Assembly (NCBI GenBank): GCA_017550645.1
Contig: JAFZOI010000016.1
Coordinates: 124,001-188,000 of the forward strand
Direction of reading: 5' to 3'
From: Oscillospiraceae bacterium
GTDB lineage: Bacteria; Bacillota; Clostridia; Oscillospirales; Oscillospiraceae
Length of the DNA: 64,000 bases
This document shows positions 8,875-22,083 of this stretch, piece by piece (positions within the stretch are counted from its first letter, which is position 1; each line of letters begins with the position of its first letter). Both the position numbers and the translations under genes were made by a program. Under the pieces are notes generated by a model, which searched no databases, was not told where the DNA came from, and worked only from the letters and a program-made list of their open reading frames with translations.

Positions 8875-9078
8875 GTGGTCACGATCAAAAAATGCACCAA
8901 CTGTGACTGGAAGCTTATCGCCAAGATAGCCGCCGCCGTTCTCGCCGTGGCCGCTGTCGTCGCGCTGGTCCTCATCTTCCGCGACGATATCAAGCGTTTC
9001 CTGACCAACGTCAAGGAGAAGATCGAATCCAAGAAGGAGATCTGCTGCCCCGAGCTCGACGATTTCGAGGATATCTGA
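8875..9078 (+). CDS. small single-pass membrane protein; start codon uncertain
   Basis: Up to 67 residues: a short Cys-containing head (KKCTNCDW), one strongly hydrophobic segment (LIAKIAAAVLAVAAVVALVL), then a charged amphipathic tail (RDDIKRFLTNVKEKIESKKE) ending CCPELDDFEDI. Function unknown; it resembles the small membrane proteins with a positively charged tail common in gut clostridia. The only canonical start, GTG at 8875, overlaps the perfect ribosome site AAAGGAGG (8868-8875) and cannot use it. The site is ideally spaced (8 bases) for an ATC codon at 8884, which would give an N-terminus of fMet-Lys-Lys-Cys. Confidence 0.7.
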   Translation: MVTIKKCTNCDWKLIAKIAAAVLAVAAVVALVLIFRDDIKRFLTNVKEKIESKKEICCPELDDFEDI

Positions 9079-9114
9079 GCAAAAAAGTGACCGGTCCGGC
9101 CCCGCAGGGGCCTG

Positions 9115-9148
9115 AAAAACCCGCCTGACAAAAATCAGGCGGGTTTTT
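9115..9148. terminator. bidirectional intrinsic terminator
   Basis: Perfect stem AAAAACCCGCCTGA / TCAGGCGGGTTTTT with a 6-base loop between convergent genes. Confidence 0.9.
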
Positions 9149-9161
9149 GCTTGTCTCAGCT

Positions 9162-10244
9162 TCAGGCTTCACCGCAATAGCGGATGCGGGACTGCTTATA
9201 AAGCTCGTCGCGGAAGGCGCGGGGCATGCCCATATTGGAATAGATATTGAGTATGCTCGGCTTTTCCGGATTGCAGAACTTCTCGGCATACTCGCGGGCG
9301 GACGCGCGCAGCTCGTCGTCGCTCATCTTGGGATCGAGCTTGTCGGGGATGACGCCGATGAGTATCTTGTCGCCGTAGAGCTCGTAGATCTTCTGGGTGT
9401 CGTTCATGGGCTGGCCGCTCCATGCGTCCCATCCGGCGTCGATCATGTTCGGGATCTGCTTGAGCGCCATGCCGCAGGAATGGAAGTCGGAGAACCTGCC
9501 GCGGGAGTGGATATAGTCGTTGACGCGGCGCATATAGGGCACTATCATCTCAGCGGCGACGTCGGGCGCGAAGAAGGTCTCTCTCTGGGAGCCCCAGTCG
9601 TCGTGGATGCAGAAGCCGTCTATCTGCGGGAAGGTGTCGAGGTACTTGCCGATCATCTTGATATAGAAGTCGGAGAGCTCGCTGAAGAACTCCTTGACGG
9701 CGTCCTGCTGGTCCTCGTCGATGAGGGCCATCGCGGCGCCCTCGAACTCCATGAAGGAGATCAGGCGCTCATACCAGCCGTTGAGTATCCAGCAGCAGAT
9801 ATAGGCGTCGGTCTTGAGGAACTGCTCGTTGAGCTTGGCCGAGCCCTCCCAGTCCCACTGCTCGATGTCGGGGAACTTGACTAAGTCGCGCCAGTCGTTC
9901 ATGTCCTCGATGAGAGGCTGACCGGGGCGGACCATGCTGCCGCCGACCTTGGGAACGTACTCCCATTCGACGCCGAACATGTCGGCGACGGGGTCGGTCG
10001 TGTAGGTATGGCGCTTGGCCTCGACGCAGAGCGCGCGGGCGATGTTGTCGGGGTTGACGGACGGGAGGAACATCTGCTGTTCGGAGTGGGTTATCTGCCA
10101 GAGGGGCTTGCGGGCCATGGCGGACCTCATGCCCTCCTTGGGCGTGACGGGATAGCTGTAGACGGGGGTGCCGGGGCCACCGCCGAAGCCGGGCTTTTCA
10201 TAGGCGATGTTCAGCTCCGCGGGATCGAATTTCGGGAGTGCCAT
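9162..10244 (-). CDS. uroporphyrinogen decarboxylase-family methyltransferase (MtaA/MtbA-like)
   Basis: 360 residues of the UroD superfamily. True UroD has arginine/aspartate substrate motifs near its N-terminus that I do not see. Instead there is an H-x-C-G motif (FHSCGMALKQIP) followed by the late W-D-x-W motif, the zinc-ligand layout of corrinoid-dependent methyltransferases such as MtaA and MtbA. Many such clostridial genes serve O-demethylation of aromatics or methylamine use, but no corrinoid protein is nearby, so substrate and acceptor are unknown. Good ribosome site (AAGGAG). Divergent from the ferredoxin-subunit gene. Confidence 0.85.
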   Translation of the reverse strand: MALPKFDPAELNIAYEKPGFGGGPGTPVYSYPVTPKEGMRSAMARKPLWQITHSEQQMFLPSVNPDNIARALCVEAKRHTYTTDPVADMFGVEWEYVPKVGGSMVRPGQPLIEDMNDWRDLVKFPDIEQWDWEGSAKLNEQFLKTDAYICCWILNGWYERLISFMEFEGAAMALIDEDQQDAVKEFFSELSDFYIKMIGKYLDTFPQIDGFCIHDDWGSQRETFFAPDVAAEMIVPYMRRVNDYIHSRGRFSDFHSCGMALKQIPNMIDAGWDAWSGQPMNDTQKIYELYGDKILIGVIPDKLDPKMSDDELRASAREYAEKFCNPEKPSILNIYSNMGMPRAFRDELYKQSRIRYCGEA

Positions 10245-10342
10245 AGTTTATATCTCCTTCCAATGAAAATGGATATATTTCCGTACGTTAGATTTTATAG
10301 TAAAACTCTCGCAAATGCAAGCCTTATCGCGGCAATTTGTGA

Positions 10343-10372
10343 TTGTTTTTCGCGCGGGGCTTATGCTATTAT
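10343..10372 (+). promoter_or_regulatory. candidate promoter of the ferredoxin-subunit gene
   Basis: TTGTTT (10343-10348), 18 bases, TATTAT (10367-10372); about 30 bases before the ATG. Confidence 0.42.
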
Positions 10373-10402
10373 TATCGTAGAACGCAAACAAAGGAGAAGG
10401 CC

Positions 10403-11212
10403 ATGAAAGCTTTCGTCATCGACGTTTCAAAATGCAACGGGTGCCACAACTGCCAGCTCGCCTGCAAGGACGAGTTCGTCGGCAACGACTGGCCTCCCTA
10501 TTCCCGCCCCCAGCCGCAGACGGATCAGTTCTGGTGCAAGGTCGAAGAGCACGCCGAGGGGACCGTCCCGAAGGTCAAGCTCCACTATGTGACGCGCCTT
10601 TGCAACCACTGCCGCAACGCCGAGTGCATGGACGTCTGCCCGACGGACGCGATATACAGGCGCGACGACGGCTTCGTCCTCATAGACCCCGCTAAGTGCG
10701 TCGGCTGCTGCGCGTGCAAGGACGCCTGCCCCTACGGCGCGATATACTTTAACGACGGCCTCGGCATCTGCCAGAAGTGCACCGGCTGCGCCCATCTGCT
10801 CGACGCGGGCTATAAGCTCCCCCGCTGCGTCGAAAACTGCCCCACGGACGCCATCGTCTTCGGCGAGGAGGACGAACTCGCGGACCTCATACGCGGGGCC
10901 GAGGTCCTCAAGCCCGAGACGGGCTGCCGCCCGCGCGTATACTACCGCAACATCCCCGGCAAGTTCATCGCGGGGACGGTCTACGACCCCGTCGAGAAGG
11001 AGGTCGTCATCGGCGCGCGCGTCTTCGCCGTCACCGGCGCGAAGCTGGTCGAGACGGTCACGGACTCGTTCGGCGATTTCTGGCTCAAGGACCTCGCCGT
11101 CGGCTACTACGACGTGACGATAGACGCTCCCGGCTTCAAGCGCAAGAACTTCTTCCGCGTCGACACCGGCAAGAGCGTTAATCTCGGCGATATCCCGCTC
11201 GAAAGAGAATAA
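10403..11212 (+). CDS. Fe-S electron-transfer subunit with a C-terminal transthyretin-like domain (BthL-like)
   Basis: 269 residues from the ATG at 10403 (AAGGAGAAGGCC before it). Four ferredoxin-type cysteine runs (CNGCHNCQLAC, CNHCRNAECMDVCP, CVGCCACKDACP, CQKCTGCAHLL) make it a DmsB/NrfC-type [4Fe-4S] subunit. From about residue 190 it has a carboxypeptidase-regulatory/prealbumin-like fold (AGTVYDPVEKEVVIGARVF...DSFGDFWLKDLAVGYYDVTIDAPGF). That architecture, and stretches such as KCTGCAHLLD and KPRVYY, match the small subunit of Pelobacter pyrogallol-phloroglucinol transhydroxylase (BthL). The molybdopterin catalytic subunit is not in the neighbourhood, so the partner must be elsewhere or replaced. 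Confidence 0.85.
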   Translation: MKAFVIDVSKCNGCHNCQLACKDEFVGNDWPPYSRPQPQTDQFWCKVEEHAEGTVPKVKLHYVTRLCNHCRNAECMDVCPTDAIYRRDDGFVLIDPAKCVGCCACKDACPYGAIYFNDGLGICQKCTGCAHLLDAGYKLPRCVENCPTDAIVFGEEDELADLIRGAEVLKPETGCRPRVYYRNIPGKFIAGTVYDPVEKEVVIGARVFAVTGAKLVETVTDSFGDFWLKDLAVGYYDVTIDAPGFKRKNFFRVDTGKSVNLGDIPLERE

Positions 11213-11224
11213 GAAGGCAAAGCA

Positions 11225-11258
11225 AAAGGCCGCGGAAACGTCCGCGGCCTTTCTTTTT
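11225..11258. terminator. bidirectional intrinsic terminator
   Basis: Stem AAAGGCCGCGGA / TCCGCGGCCTTT with a 4-base loop and T tail on plus; on minus the tail is TTTTGCTTT, serving the end of the 13-gene dapL operon. A second short stem (11261-11274) with TTTTTT follows on plus. Confidence 0.85.
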
Positions 11259-11278
11259 TGCGCCCCGGGGGGCGTTTT

Positions 11279-12466
11279 TTATTTCCCGAGCAGTTTTGTC
11301 AGGCGGGCGGCGGCCTCGACGGTCTCGTCTCTGTCGCCGAAGGTCGAGAGGCGGAAATAGCCCGCCCCGCACGCGCCGAAGCCCTCGCCCGGCGTGCCGA
11401 CGACCTGGACTTCGCTGAGCAGCAGGTCGAACAGCTCCCAGCTCCCCATGCCGCCGGGGCACTTGAGCCAGATGTACGGCGCGTTCTTCCCGCCGCAGTA
11501 CCATATCCCGAGCCCGTCGAGCGCGCGCATGAGGATGCGGGCGTTTTCCTTATAGTATCTGATGTTCTCGGCGATCTGCGCCTGCCCCTCGTCCGTGAAG
11601 ACGGCGGCGCCGCCCTTCTGGATGATATAGGACACGCCGTTGGTCTTCGTCGTGCGGTTGCGGACCCACATGTCGTTAAAGCGCATGCCGCCGCGGACGA
11701 GCTCGCGCGGGATGACCGTATAGCCGAGGCGCGTACCCGTAAACCCCGCTGTCTTGGAGAGCGAGCATATCTCGATGGCGCAGGTGCGCGCGCCGTCTAT
11801 TTCAAATATGCTGCGCGGCAGCGCCGGGTCCTCGATGAAGGCCTCGTAGGCCGCGTCGAAGAGGATGACGGAGCCGTTCTCGTTCGCGAAGTCGACCCAG
11901 CGGCGGAGCTTTTCGCGGTCGAAGACTGCGCCGGTCGGGTTATTCGGCGAGCAGATATAGATGAGGTCGGCCTTCGCGTCCGCGCCCGGCTCGGGCAGAA
12001 AGCCGTTATCTTCGCCCGACGGGAGGTGGACTGTTTTCCGGCCAGCCATAACGTTCGCGTCGACGTAGGCGGGGTAGGCGGGCTCGACGACGAGCGCGCT
12101 GCTGCCGCGGTCGAAGAGGTCGAGGATGTCCCCGAGCTCGTCGCTCGCGCCGCTGGAGACGAAGACCTCGTCCGCGCCCACGGCGACGCCGCGCTTAGCA
12201 TAATGCCCCGCTATCGTCTCGCGCAGGAAGGGCCAGCCGCATTCGGGCATGTAGCCGTGGAAAGTGTCCTTCGCGGCCTGATCGTCGACGGCCTCGTGGA
12301 GCGCTTTGATGACGACTTCGCAGAGCGGCAAAGACACGTCGCCTATGCCCATGCGGAGGAGCCGCGTCCCGGGGTGCGCCGCGACGTAGGCCTGCGTCTT
12401 CTGCGCGATGTTGTAGAAAAGATAGGAATCCTTGAGGTCCGCGTAATGCGTGTTCGGCGTTATCAT
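11279..12466 (-). CDS. dapL: LL-diaminopimelate aminotransferase
   Basis: Converts tetrahydrodipicolinate to LL-diaminopimelate in one step with glutamate as amino donor. 395 residues from the ATG at 12466, normal for the class. Visible are the family's start (YADLKDSYLFYNIAQK), LLRMGIGDVSLPL, the PLP-lysine region SLSKTAGFTGTRLGYT and YICSPNNPTGAVF. ATGA overlap with dapF, last gene of the nitrogen operon. Together with dapF it makes meso-DAP; the window also holds a DAP dehydrogenase (ddh, 50.7 kb). Confidence 0.95.
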   Translation of the reverse strand: MITPNTHYADLKDSYLFYNIAQKTQAYVAAHPGTRLLRMGIGDVSLPLCEVVIKALHEAVDDQAAKDTFHGYMPECGWPFLRETIAGHYAKRGVAVGADEVFVSSGASDELGDILDLFDRGSSALVVEPAYPAYVDANVMAGRKTVHLPSGEDNGFLPEPGADAKADLIYICSPNNPTGAVFDREKLRRWVDFANENGSVILFDAAYEAFIEDPALPRSIFEIDGARTCAIEICSLSKTAGFTGTRLGYTVIPRELVRGGMRFNDMWVRNRTTKTNGVSYIIQKGGAAVFTDEGQAQIAENIRYYKENARILMRALDGLGIWYCGGKNAPYIWLKCPGGMGSWELFDLLLSEVQVVGTPGEGFGACGAGYFRLSTFGDRDETVEAAARLTKLLGK

Positions 12467-13254
12467 ACGGCCGCCTCCCCCTCGTAAACGGTCTCGGCGG
12501 GGCCCGTCATGAGGACCTCCCCACCGTCGCCGACGGTCACCTCCAGCGTCCCGCCGTCGAGCACGACGGAGACGGGGGCTCCCGCGCGGCAAATGCCCCT
12601 GCTCACGGCGGCCGCCGCGCTCGCGCAGGCGCCCGTCCCGCATGCCATGGTCACTCCGCTGCCGCGCTCCCAGACGCGCATGCGGAGCCTGTTTTCGCCC
12701 AGAGGCTGCACGAACTCGACGTTGACCCCGCCGGGGAACGCAGCGTGCTTTTCTATCGCGGGCCCCGCGGTAAGCAGCGGGGCTTTTTCGATATCATCGA
12801 CGAACACGACGAAGTGCGGATTGCCGACGGAGACGGGCGTCCCCGTCACGGTCAGGCCCGCGGCATCGACCGCGAAGGCCTCCCCGACCTCGGCGCGGCC
12901 CATATCGACGGTCACGCTTTTGACCTTGCCGCCGCGCGCCTGCATGCGCAGGAGCTTGACGCCCGAGAGCGTCTCGACGGTGATACTGGTCTTGTCGGTG
13001 TAGCCCTTGTCGTAAACGTATTTCCCGACGCAGCGGATGCCGTTGCCGCACATCTTCGCCTCGCTGCCGTCGGCGTTGAAGATGCGCATGCCGAAGTCGG
13101 CCCTCGCGGACGGCGTGATGTATATCATTCCGTCGGAGCCGGCGCCGAAATGGCGGTCGGAGAGCTTTTGCGAGAGCTGGGCGGCGTTTTCGGGGACCTC
13201 GCCGAAGACATAGAGATAGTCGTTGCCGAGGCCGTGCATTTTCGTAAAGAGCAT
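12463..13254 (-). CDS. dapF: diaminopimelate epimerase
   Basis: Interconverts LL- and meso-diaminopimelate with two cysteines as acid and base. Both are visible: C69 in FNADGSEAKMCGNGIRC and the second in GVTMACGTGACAS. 263 residues from the ATG at 13254 (MLFTKMHGLGNDYLY), the family N-terminus. It ends by overlapping the dapL start (ATGA) and starts 14 bases after purF. The substrate comes directly from DapL. Confidence 0.97.
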   Translation of the reverse strand: MLFTKMHGLGNDYLYVFGEVPENAAQLSQKLSDRHFGAGSDGMIYITPSARADFGMRIFNADGSEAKMCGNGIRCVGKYVYDKGYTDKTSITVETLSGVKLLRMQARGGKVKSVTVDMGRAEVGEAFAVDAAGLTVTGTPVSVGNPHFVVFVDDIEKAPLLTAGPAIEKHAAFPGGVNVEFVQPLGENRLRMRVWERGSGVTMACGTGACASAAAAVSRGICRAGAPVSVVLDGGTLEVTVGDGGEVLMTGPAETVYEGEAAV

Positions 13255-13268
13255 GGCGGCGTCTCCTT

Positions 13269-17837
<4,569 letters not shown>

Positions 17838-17850
17838 AGCCTTGTACCTC

Positions 17851-19266
17851 TCAGACCTCTATTTTGTCCGCGGCCGTGTCGGCCTCCGCGAGAAGCGGGC
17901 GCACCTTCGCGACGAAGCGGCTCACCTGCTCGGGGCAGCGGCCTATATAAAGGCGCGGGTCGAGTATGCTCCGCATCTCGCCCTCGGTCAGGCCGAAGCT
18001 CTCCTCGGCCGAGAGTCGCTCGAGCAGGTCGCACTCGCCGCCGGCCTTCATCTTCTCCGTCGCCTGCATGGAGCAGCGGCGGATGATCTCGTGGAGCTGC
18101 TGGCGGTCGCCGCCGCGCTTGACGGCCTCCATGAGGAGGTTCTCCGTCGCGATGAAGGGCAGATACTCTCGCACGGCGCGGTCTATTATCTTTTCGTTGA
18201 CTCGCAGGCCGTCGGTGACGTTGCGCGCAAGGCGCAGGACGGCGTCGGCGCAGAGGAAGCCCTCCGGCATGGAGATGCGGCGGTTGGCCGAGTCGTCGAG
18301 CGTGCGCTCGAGCCACTGGGCCGAGGCCGTCATCGGGGCGTTCATCGCGTCGGCGATGAGATAGCGCGAGAGCGAGCAGATGCGCTCGCAGCGCATGGGA
18401 TTGCGCTTGTACGCCATGGCGGAGGAGCCTATCTGGCTGTCCTCAAACGGCTCTTCGAGCTGTCTGTCGTGCTGCATGAGGCGGATGTCCGTCGCGAGCT
18501 TGGAGCAGCTCTGCGCGATGGACGAGAGGGCGTTTAAGATGCGCGAATCGACCTTGCGCGGATAGGTCTGGCCGCAGACGTCGAAGCACTCGGAAAAGCC
18601 GAAATCGGCCGCGAGCGCCGCGTTCATGGCGTCTATCTTCGCCTCGTCGCCGTCGAAGAGGTCGAGGAAGCTCGCCTCCGTGCCGGTCGTGCCGCGGCAG
18701 CCGAGGAACTTTATATTCTCAATGGCGAAATCGAGCTCGCCGAGGTCCGAGAGCAGGTCCTGCATCCAGAGCGTCGCTCTCTTGCCGACCGTCACGAGCT
18801 GAGCCGGCTGATAGTGCGTATACCCGAGCGTCGGGACGGCCTTCGTCCTCTCGGCGAGATCCGCGAGATTGGCGAGCACGGCGAGGAGCTCCCCGCGCAG
18901 ATGGCGCAGGGCGTCTCTGTATATGATGAGGTCGGCGTTGTCGGTGACGTAGCAGCTCGTCGCGCCGAGGTGGATGATGCCCGCCGCGGAGGGCGCTGCC
19001 TTCCCGTAGGCATAGACGTGCGCCATGACGTCGTGGCGGACCTCCTTCTCCCGCGCGCGGACGCACTCGTAGTCTATGTCCTCGACGTGCGCCTCGAGCT
19101 CGGCGACCTGAGCCTCGGTAATAGGCAGGCCGAGCTTCATCTCCTCGCGCGCGAGGGCGACCCAGAGCTTTCGCCACGTCTGATAGCGCGTATCGGACGA
19201 AAACAGCTTCAGCATATATTCGGATGCGTATCTGGAGGAAAGCGGAGATTCAAATCGGTCTGTCAT
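17851..19266 (-). CDS. purB: adenylosuccinate lyase
   Basis: Acts twice in purine synthesis, releasing fumarate from SAICAR and adenylosuccinate, and so completes the aspartate-nitrogen transfers started by PurC and PurA of the same operon. 471 residues. The fumarase/aspartase signature is present ([15 protein letters not shown]), with [14 protein letters not shown] and [11 protein letters not shown]. Starts 14 bases after nadE. Confidence 0.96.
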   Translation of the reverse strand: MTDRFESPLSSRYASEYMLKLFSSDTRYQTWRKLWVALAREEMKLGLPITEAQVAELEAHVEDIDYECVRAREKEVRHDVMAHVYAYGKAAPSAAGIIHLGATSCYVTDNADLIIYRDALRHLRGELLAVLANLADLAERTKAVPTLGYTHYQPAQLVTVGKRATLWMQDLLSDLGELDFAIENIKFLGCRGTTGTEASFLDLFDGDEAKIDAMNAALAADFGFSECFDVCGQTYPRKVDSRILNALSSIAQSCSKLATDIRLMQHDRQLEEPFEDSQIGSSAMAYKRNPMRCERICSLSRYLIADAMNAPMTASAQWLERTLDDSANRRISMPEGFLCADAVLRLARNVTDGLRVNEKIIDRAVREYLPFIATENLLMEAVKRGGDRQQLHEIIRRCSMQATEKMKAGGECDLLERLSAEESFGLTEGEMRSILDPRLYIGRCPEQVSRFVAKVRPLLAEADTAADKIEV

Positions 19267-19280
19267 GGGTCAGATCTCCT

Positions 19281-20042
19281 TTAATGTGATTCTTCGGGGC
19301 CGCAGGTCTCAAGACCGGGGTCGAACGCGGGCATGGGCAGGAGCTTGAACAGGTTCTGCCTGTGGAGCCGGTCGATCCTTTCCCGCTTCTCGGGGTCTTC
19401 CAGCGCCCCCGTCCGGATGTATCTGTCGAGCTCGGCATAGGTAAAGCCGAGGTTTTCTTCATCTGTCTTGCCGGAAAGGCCGTCAATCGGCGTCTTTTCT
19501 ATCAGCGCCTCCGGCAGACCCAGCGCGCGGCCTATCGCCTTGACTTCCTGCACCGTCAGCCGGGAGAGGGGGCTGAAATCCCCGGCCCCGTCGCCGTATC
19601 TCGTCGCGTAGCCGACCCAGTCCTCCGAGAGGTTGCAGGTATTGGCCACGCGGCCGTTCCGGCTCTGAGAGACGGCGTAGAGCGCCGCCATGCGGATACG
19701 CGCCGGAAGATTGACGCTGCTCTGCCGGGAGAGCTCGAAGGGGACGGCGTTTCGTATGCCTTCCACGGCCTCGAGGATATTCACCTCGACGCGCTCGACG
19801 CCCAGATGCCGTACCAGCAGCTCCGCGCAGTCGATATCCGGCTGCACGCCGCACGGCATCAGCACGCCTATCACGCGCTCGCGCCCCAGCGCCTGCACGC
19901 AGAGCGCCGCGACCACCGAGCTGTCCTTTCCGCCGGAGACGCCCACGACGGCGCTGCAGTCCGGTCCGTTCTCGGCGAAAAACTCCCTTATCCAGCGGAC
20001 GCAGTCGTCCTTTGTCCTTCCGGCGTCGAACACGGCGGTCAC
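19281..20042 (-). CDS. nadE: NH3-dependent NAD+ synthetase
   Basis: Amidates deamido-NAD with free ammonia. 253 residues from a GTG at 20042 that overlaps the purA stop (GTGA). The P-loop is VVGVSGGKDSSVVAALC; NTCNLSEDWVGYATRYGDGAGDFSPL is the family deamido-NAD/ATP-site region. There is no nitrilase-type glutaminase domain, so it needs NH3, which fits its place downstream of the ammonium transporter. A second, divergent NadE lies at 37611-38375. Confidence 0.93.
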   Translation of the reverse strand: MTAVFDAGRTKDDCVRWIREFFAENGPDCSAVVGVSGGKDSSVVAALCVQALGRERVIGVLMPCGVQPDIDCAELLVRHLGVERVEVNILEAVEGIRNAVPFELSRQSSVNLPARIRMAALYAVSQSRNGRVANTCNLSEDWVGYATRYGDGAGDFSPLSRLTVQEVKAIGRALGLPEALIEKTPIDGLSGKTDEENLGFTYAELDRYIRTGALEDPEKRERIDRLHRQNLFKLLPMPAFDPGLETCGPEESH

Positions 20043-21328
20043 CTTTCGCCTGCGGAGCGGAGGATGATGCTGTCGCGCTCGGCGCCGACGGAGACGTAGG
20101 TTATCGGGCAGCCGATCGCGCTCTCTATCCTCGTCACGTATTCGCGGGCGGCGGCGGGAAGGTCCTCCCAGCGGCGCACGCCCGATATATCGCACTTCCA
20201 GCCCTCCATGTACTCTATGACGGGCGTGGCGGAGTCCAGCTCCGTCGGGAACGGGAAGACGTCCGTCTCGCCCTTGGCGGTACGGTAGCGCACGCAGACG
20301 GGTATCTTGTCCATATAGCTGAGAACGTCGAGCTTGGTCAGGGCTATGGCTGTCGCGCCCTGCAGCTCGACGCCGCGGCGCGTCGCCACGAGGTCGACGG
20401 GGCCGACGCGGCGGGCCCTGCCCGTCTTCGCGCCGTACTCGAAGCCGGCCTCGCGGAGCTTGTCGGCCTCCTCGCCGGACATCTCGCAGACGAAGGGGCC
20501 CTCGCCGACGCAGGTCGAATACGCCTTCACGACGCCGAGCACCTCGTCGATCTTCAGGGACGGCAGGCCCGCGCCTATGGGCGCGTAGGCCGCGAGGGTA
20601 TTCGACGACGTCGTATAGGGATAGATGCCGAAGTCCAGATCGCGCAGCGCGCCGAGCTGGGCCTCGAAGAGGATGCTCTTGCCCTCGGCCTGCGCGCGCC
20701 TGAGGTATTCGCCGGTGTCGCAGATATAGGGCTTCATGGGTTCGCAGAAATCGGCGAGCCATTTATCGAGCATCTCCATCGTATAGGGCTTCGCCCCGTA
20801 GACCCTCTCAAGGGTCAGGTTCTTCCATTCGAGCAGCTCGCGCAGATGCTCGCGCAGCTCGTCGGGATAAAAGAGCTCGCCCGCGAGGACGGTCTTCTTC
20901 TGGTACTTATCCGAATAAAACGGCGCTATGCCCTGCTTGGTCGAGCCGTACTGCTTATCGGCCAGGCGCGCCTCCTCGAGCCCGTCGAGGTCGCGGTGCC
21001 ACGGCAGCAGCAGCGACGCGCGCTCGGATATCTTCAGATCGTCGGGCGAGACCTCGACGCCTTTCGAGCGCACGTCCCGCACCTCGGCGCAGAGGTTCTC
21101 CGGATCGAGCGCGACGCCGTTTCCGAGCACGTTCGTCACGCCCTCGCGCAGAATGCCCGAGGGGAGCAGATGCAGGGCGAACTTGCCCTTCTCGTTTATG
21201 ACGGTATGGCCCGCGTTGCCGCCGCCCTGATAGCGCACGACGACGCCGAAGTGATCGGTCAGCAGGTCGACCATGCGGCCCTTGCCCTCGTCGCCCCAGT
21301 TGATGCCGACTATGACGCAGTTTTTCAT
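20039..21328 (-). CDS. purA: adenylosuccinate synthetase
   Basis: Joins IMP and aspartate at the expense of GTP on the way to AMP. 429 residues from the ATG at 21328; an upstream in-frame extension has no ribosome site. Signature GINWGDEGKGRMVDLL, then GGGNAGHTV and the C-terminal GTP-site region. Two bases separate it from purC. Confidence 0.98.
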   Translation of the reverse strand: MKNCVIVGINWGDEGKGRMVDLLTDHFGVVVRYQGGGNAGHTVINEKGKFALHLLPSGILREGVTNVLGNGVALDPENLCAEVRDVRSKGVEVSPDDLKISERASLLLPWHRDLDGLEEARLADKQYGSTKQGIAPFYSDKYQKKTVLAGELFYPDELREHLRELLEWKNLTLERVYGAKPYTMEMLDKWLADFCEPMKPYICDTGEYLRRAQAEGKSILFEAQLGALRDLDFGIYPYTTSSNTLAAYAPIGAGLPSLKIDEVLGVVKAYSTCVGEGPFVCEMSGEEADKLREAGFEYGAKTGRARRVGPVDLVATRRGVELQGATAIALTKLDVLSYMDKIPVCVRYRTAKGETDVFPFPTELDSATPVIEYMEGWKCDISGVRRWEDLPAAAREYVTRIESAIGCPITYVSVGAERDSIILRSAGER

Positions 21329-21330
21329 GC

Positions 21331-22050
21331 TTACGCCTCCAGCTGTTTTTTGAGCCTTCCCATGATCTCCCGATAGGCCTCCTCGACGCCGCCGAGGTCG
21401 CGCCTGAAGCGGTCCTTGTCGAGCTTTTCGCCGGTCTTCGCGTCCCAGAGGCGGCAGGTGTCGGGGCTTATCTCGTCGGCGAGGACTATCGTCCCGTCGG
21501 AGAGGCGGCCGAACTCGAGCTTGAAGTCGACGAGCGTCACGCCGCAGCCGGCCCAGAACTTTTTGAGCTCGTCGTTTATCTTGAACGAATAGCTCTTTAT
21601 CATGTCGAGCTCGGCGCGCGTGCAAAGCTCCATAGCGAGGGCGTGGTACTCGTTGAGAAGCGGATCGCCGAGCGCGTCGTTTTTATAGGATATCTCTATC
21701 GTCGGCTCGGCGAAGACCTTGCCCTCGTCTATGCCGTAGCGTTTGGAGAACGAGCCGGCCGCGATATTGCGGACTATGACCTCCAGCGGGACTATCTTCA
21801 CGCGCTTTACGAGCGTCTCACGCTCGCTGAGCTCCTTTACCAAATGCGTCGGGACGCCCTTCGTCTCGAGCATACGCATAAGGGCGTTGCTCATCTCGTT
21901 ATTGATGATCCCCTTGCCCGCTATCGTGCCGCGCTTGAGGCCGTTGAAGGCCGTCGCGTCGTCCTTGTAGTCGATGATGAGCAGCTCGGGGTCCTCGGTG
22001 GCAAAGACCTTCTTTGCCTTCCCCTCGTATAACATTTCTCCCTTTATCAT
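21331..22050 (-). CDS. purC: SAICAR synthetase
   Basis: Adds aspartate to CAIR in purine synthesis. 239 residues from the ATG at 22050, chosen because TTGGAGGATAAC in front is an ideal ribosome site (an in-frame TTG at 22062 would be part of that site). Motifs: MLYEGKAKKVFATEDPELLIIDYKDDATAFNG and VDFKLEFGRL...DEISPDTCRLWD, both typical. Confidence 0.97.
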   Translation of the reverse strand: MIKGEMLYEGKAKKVFATEDPELLIIDYKDDATAFNGLKRGTIAGKGIINNEMSNALMRMLETKGVPTHLVKELSERETLVKRVKIVPLEVIVRNIAAGSFSKRYGIDEGKVFAEPTIEISYKNDALGDPLLNEYHALAMELCTRAELDMIKSYSFKINDELKKFWAGCGVTLVDFKLEFGRLSDGTIVLADEISPDTCRLWDAKTGEKLDKDRFRRDLGGVEEAYREIMGRLKKQLEA

Positions 22051-22083
22051 GTTATCCTCCAAAATTGAGCGGCCTTGCGGCCG

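Noticed and set aside
19281..20762. A longer 493-codon version of nadE
   Set aside because: The extra N-terminal part overlaps purA and is a shadow of it; the GTG at 20042 with GTGA overlap gives a normal NadE.
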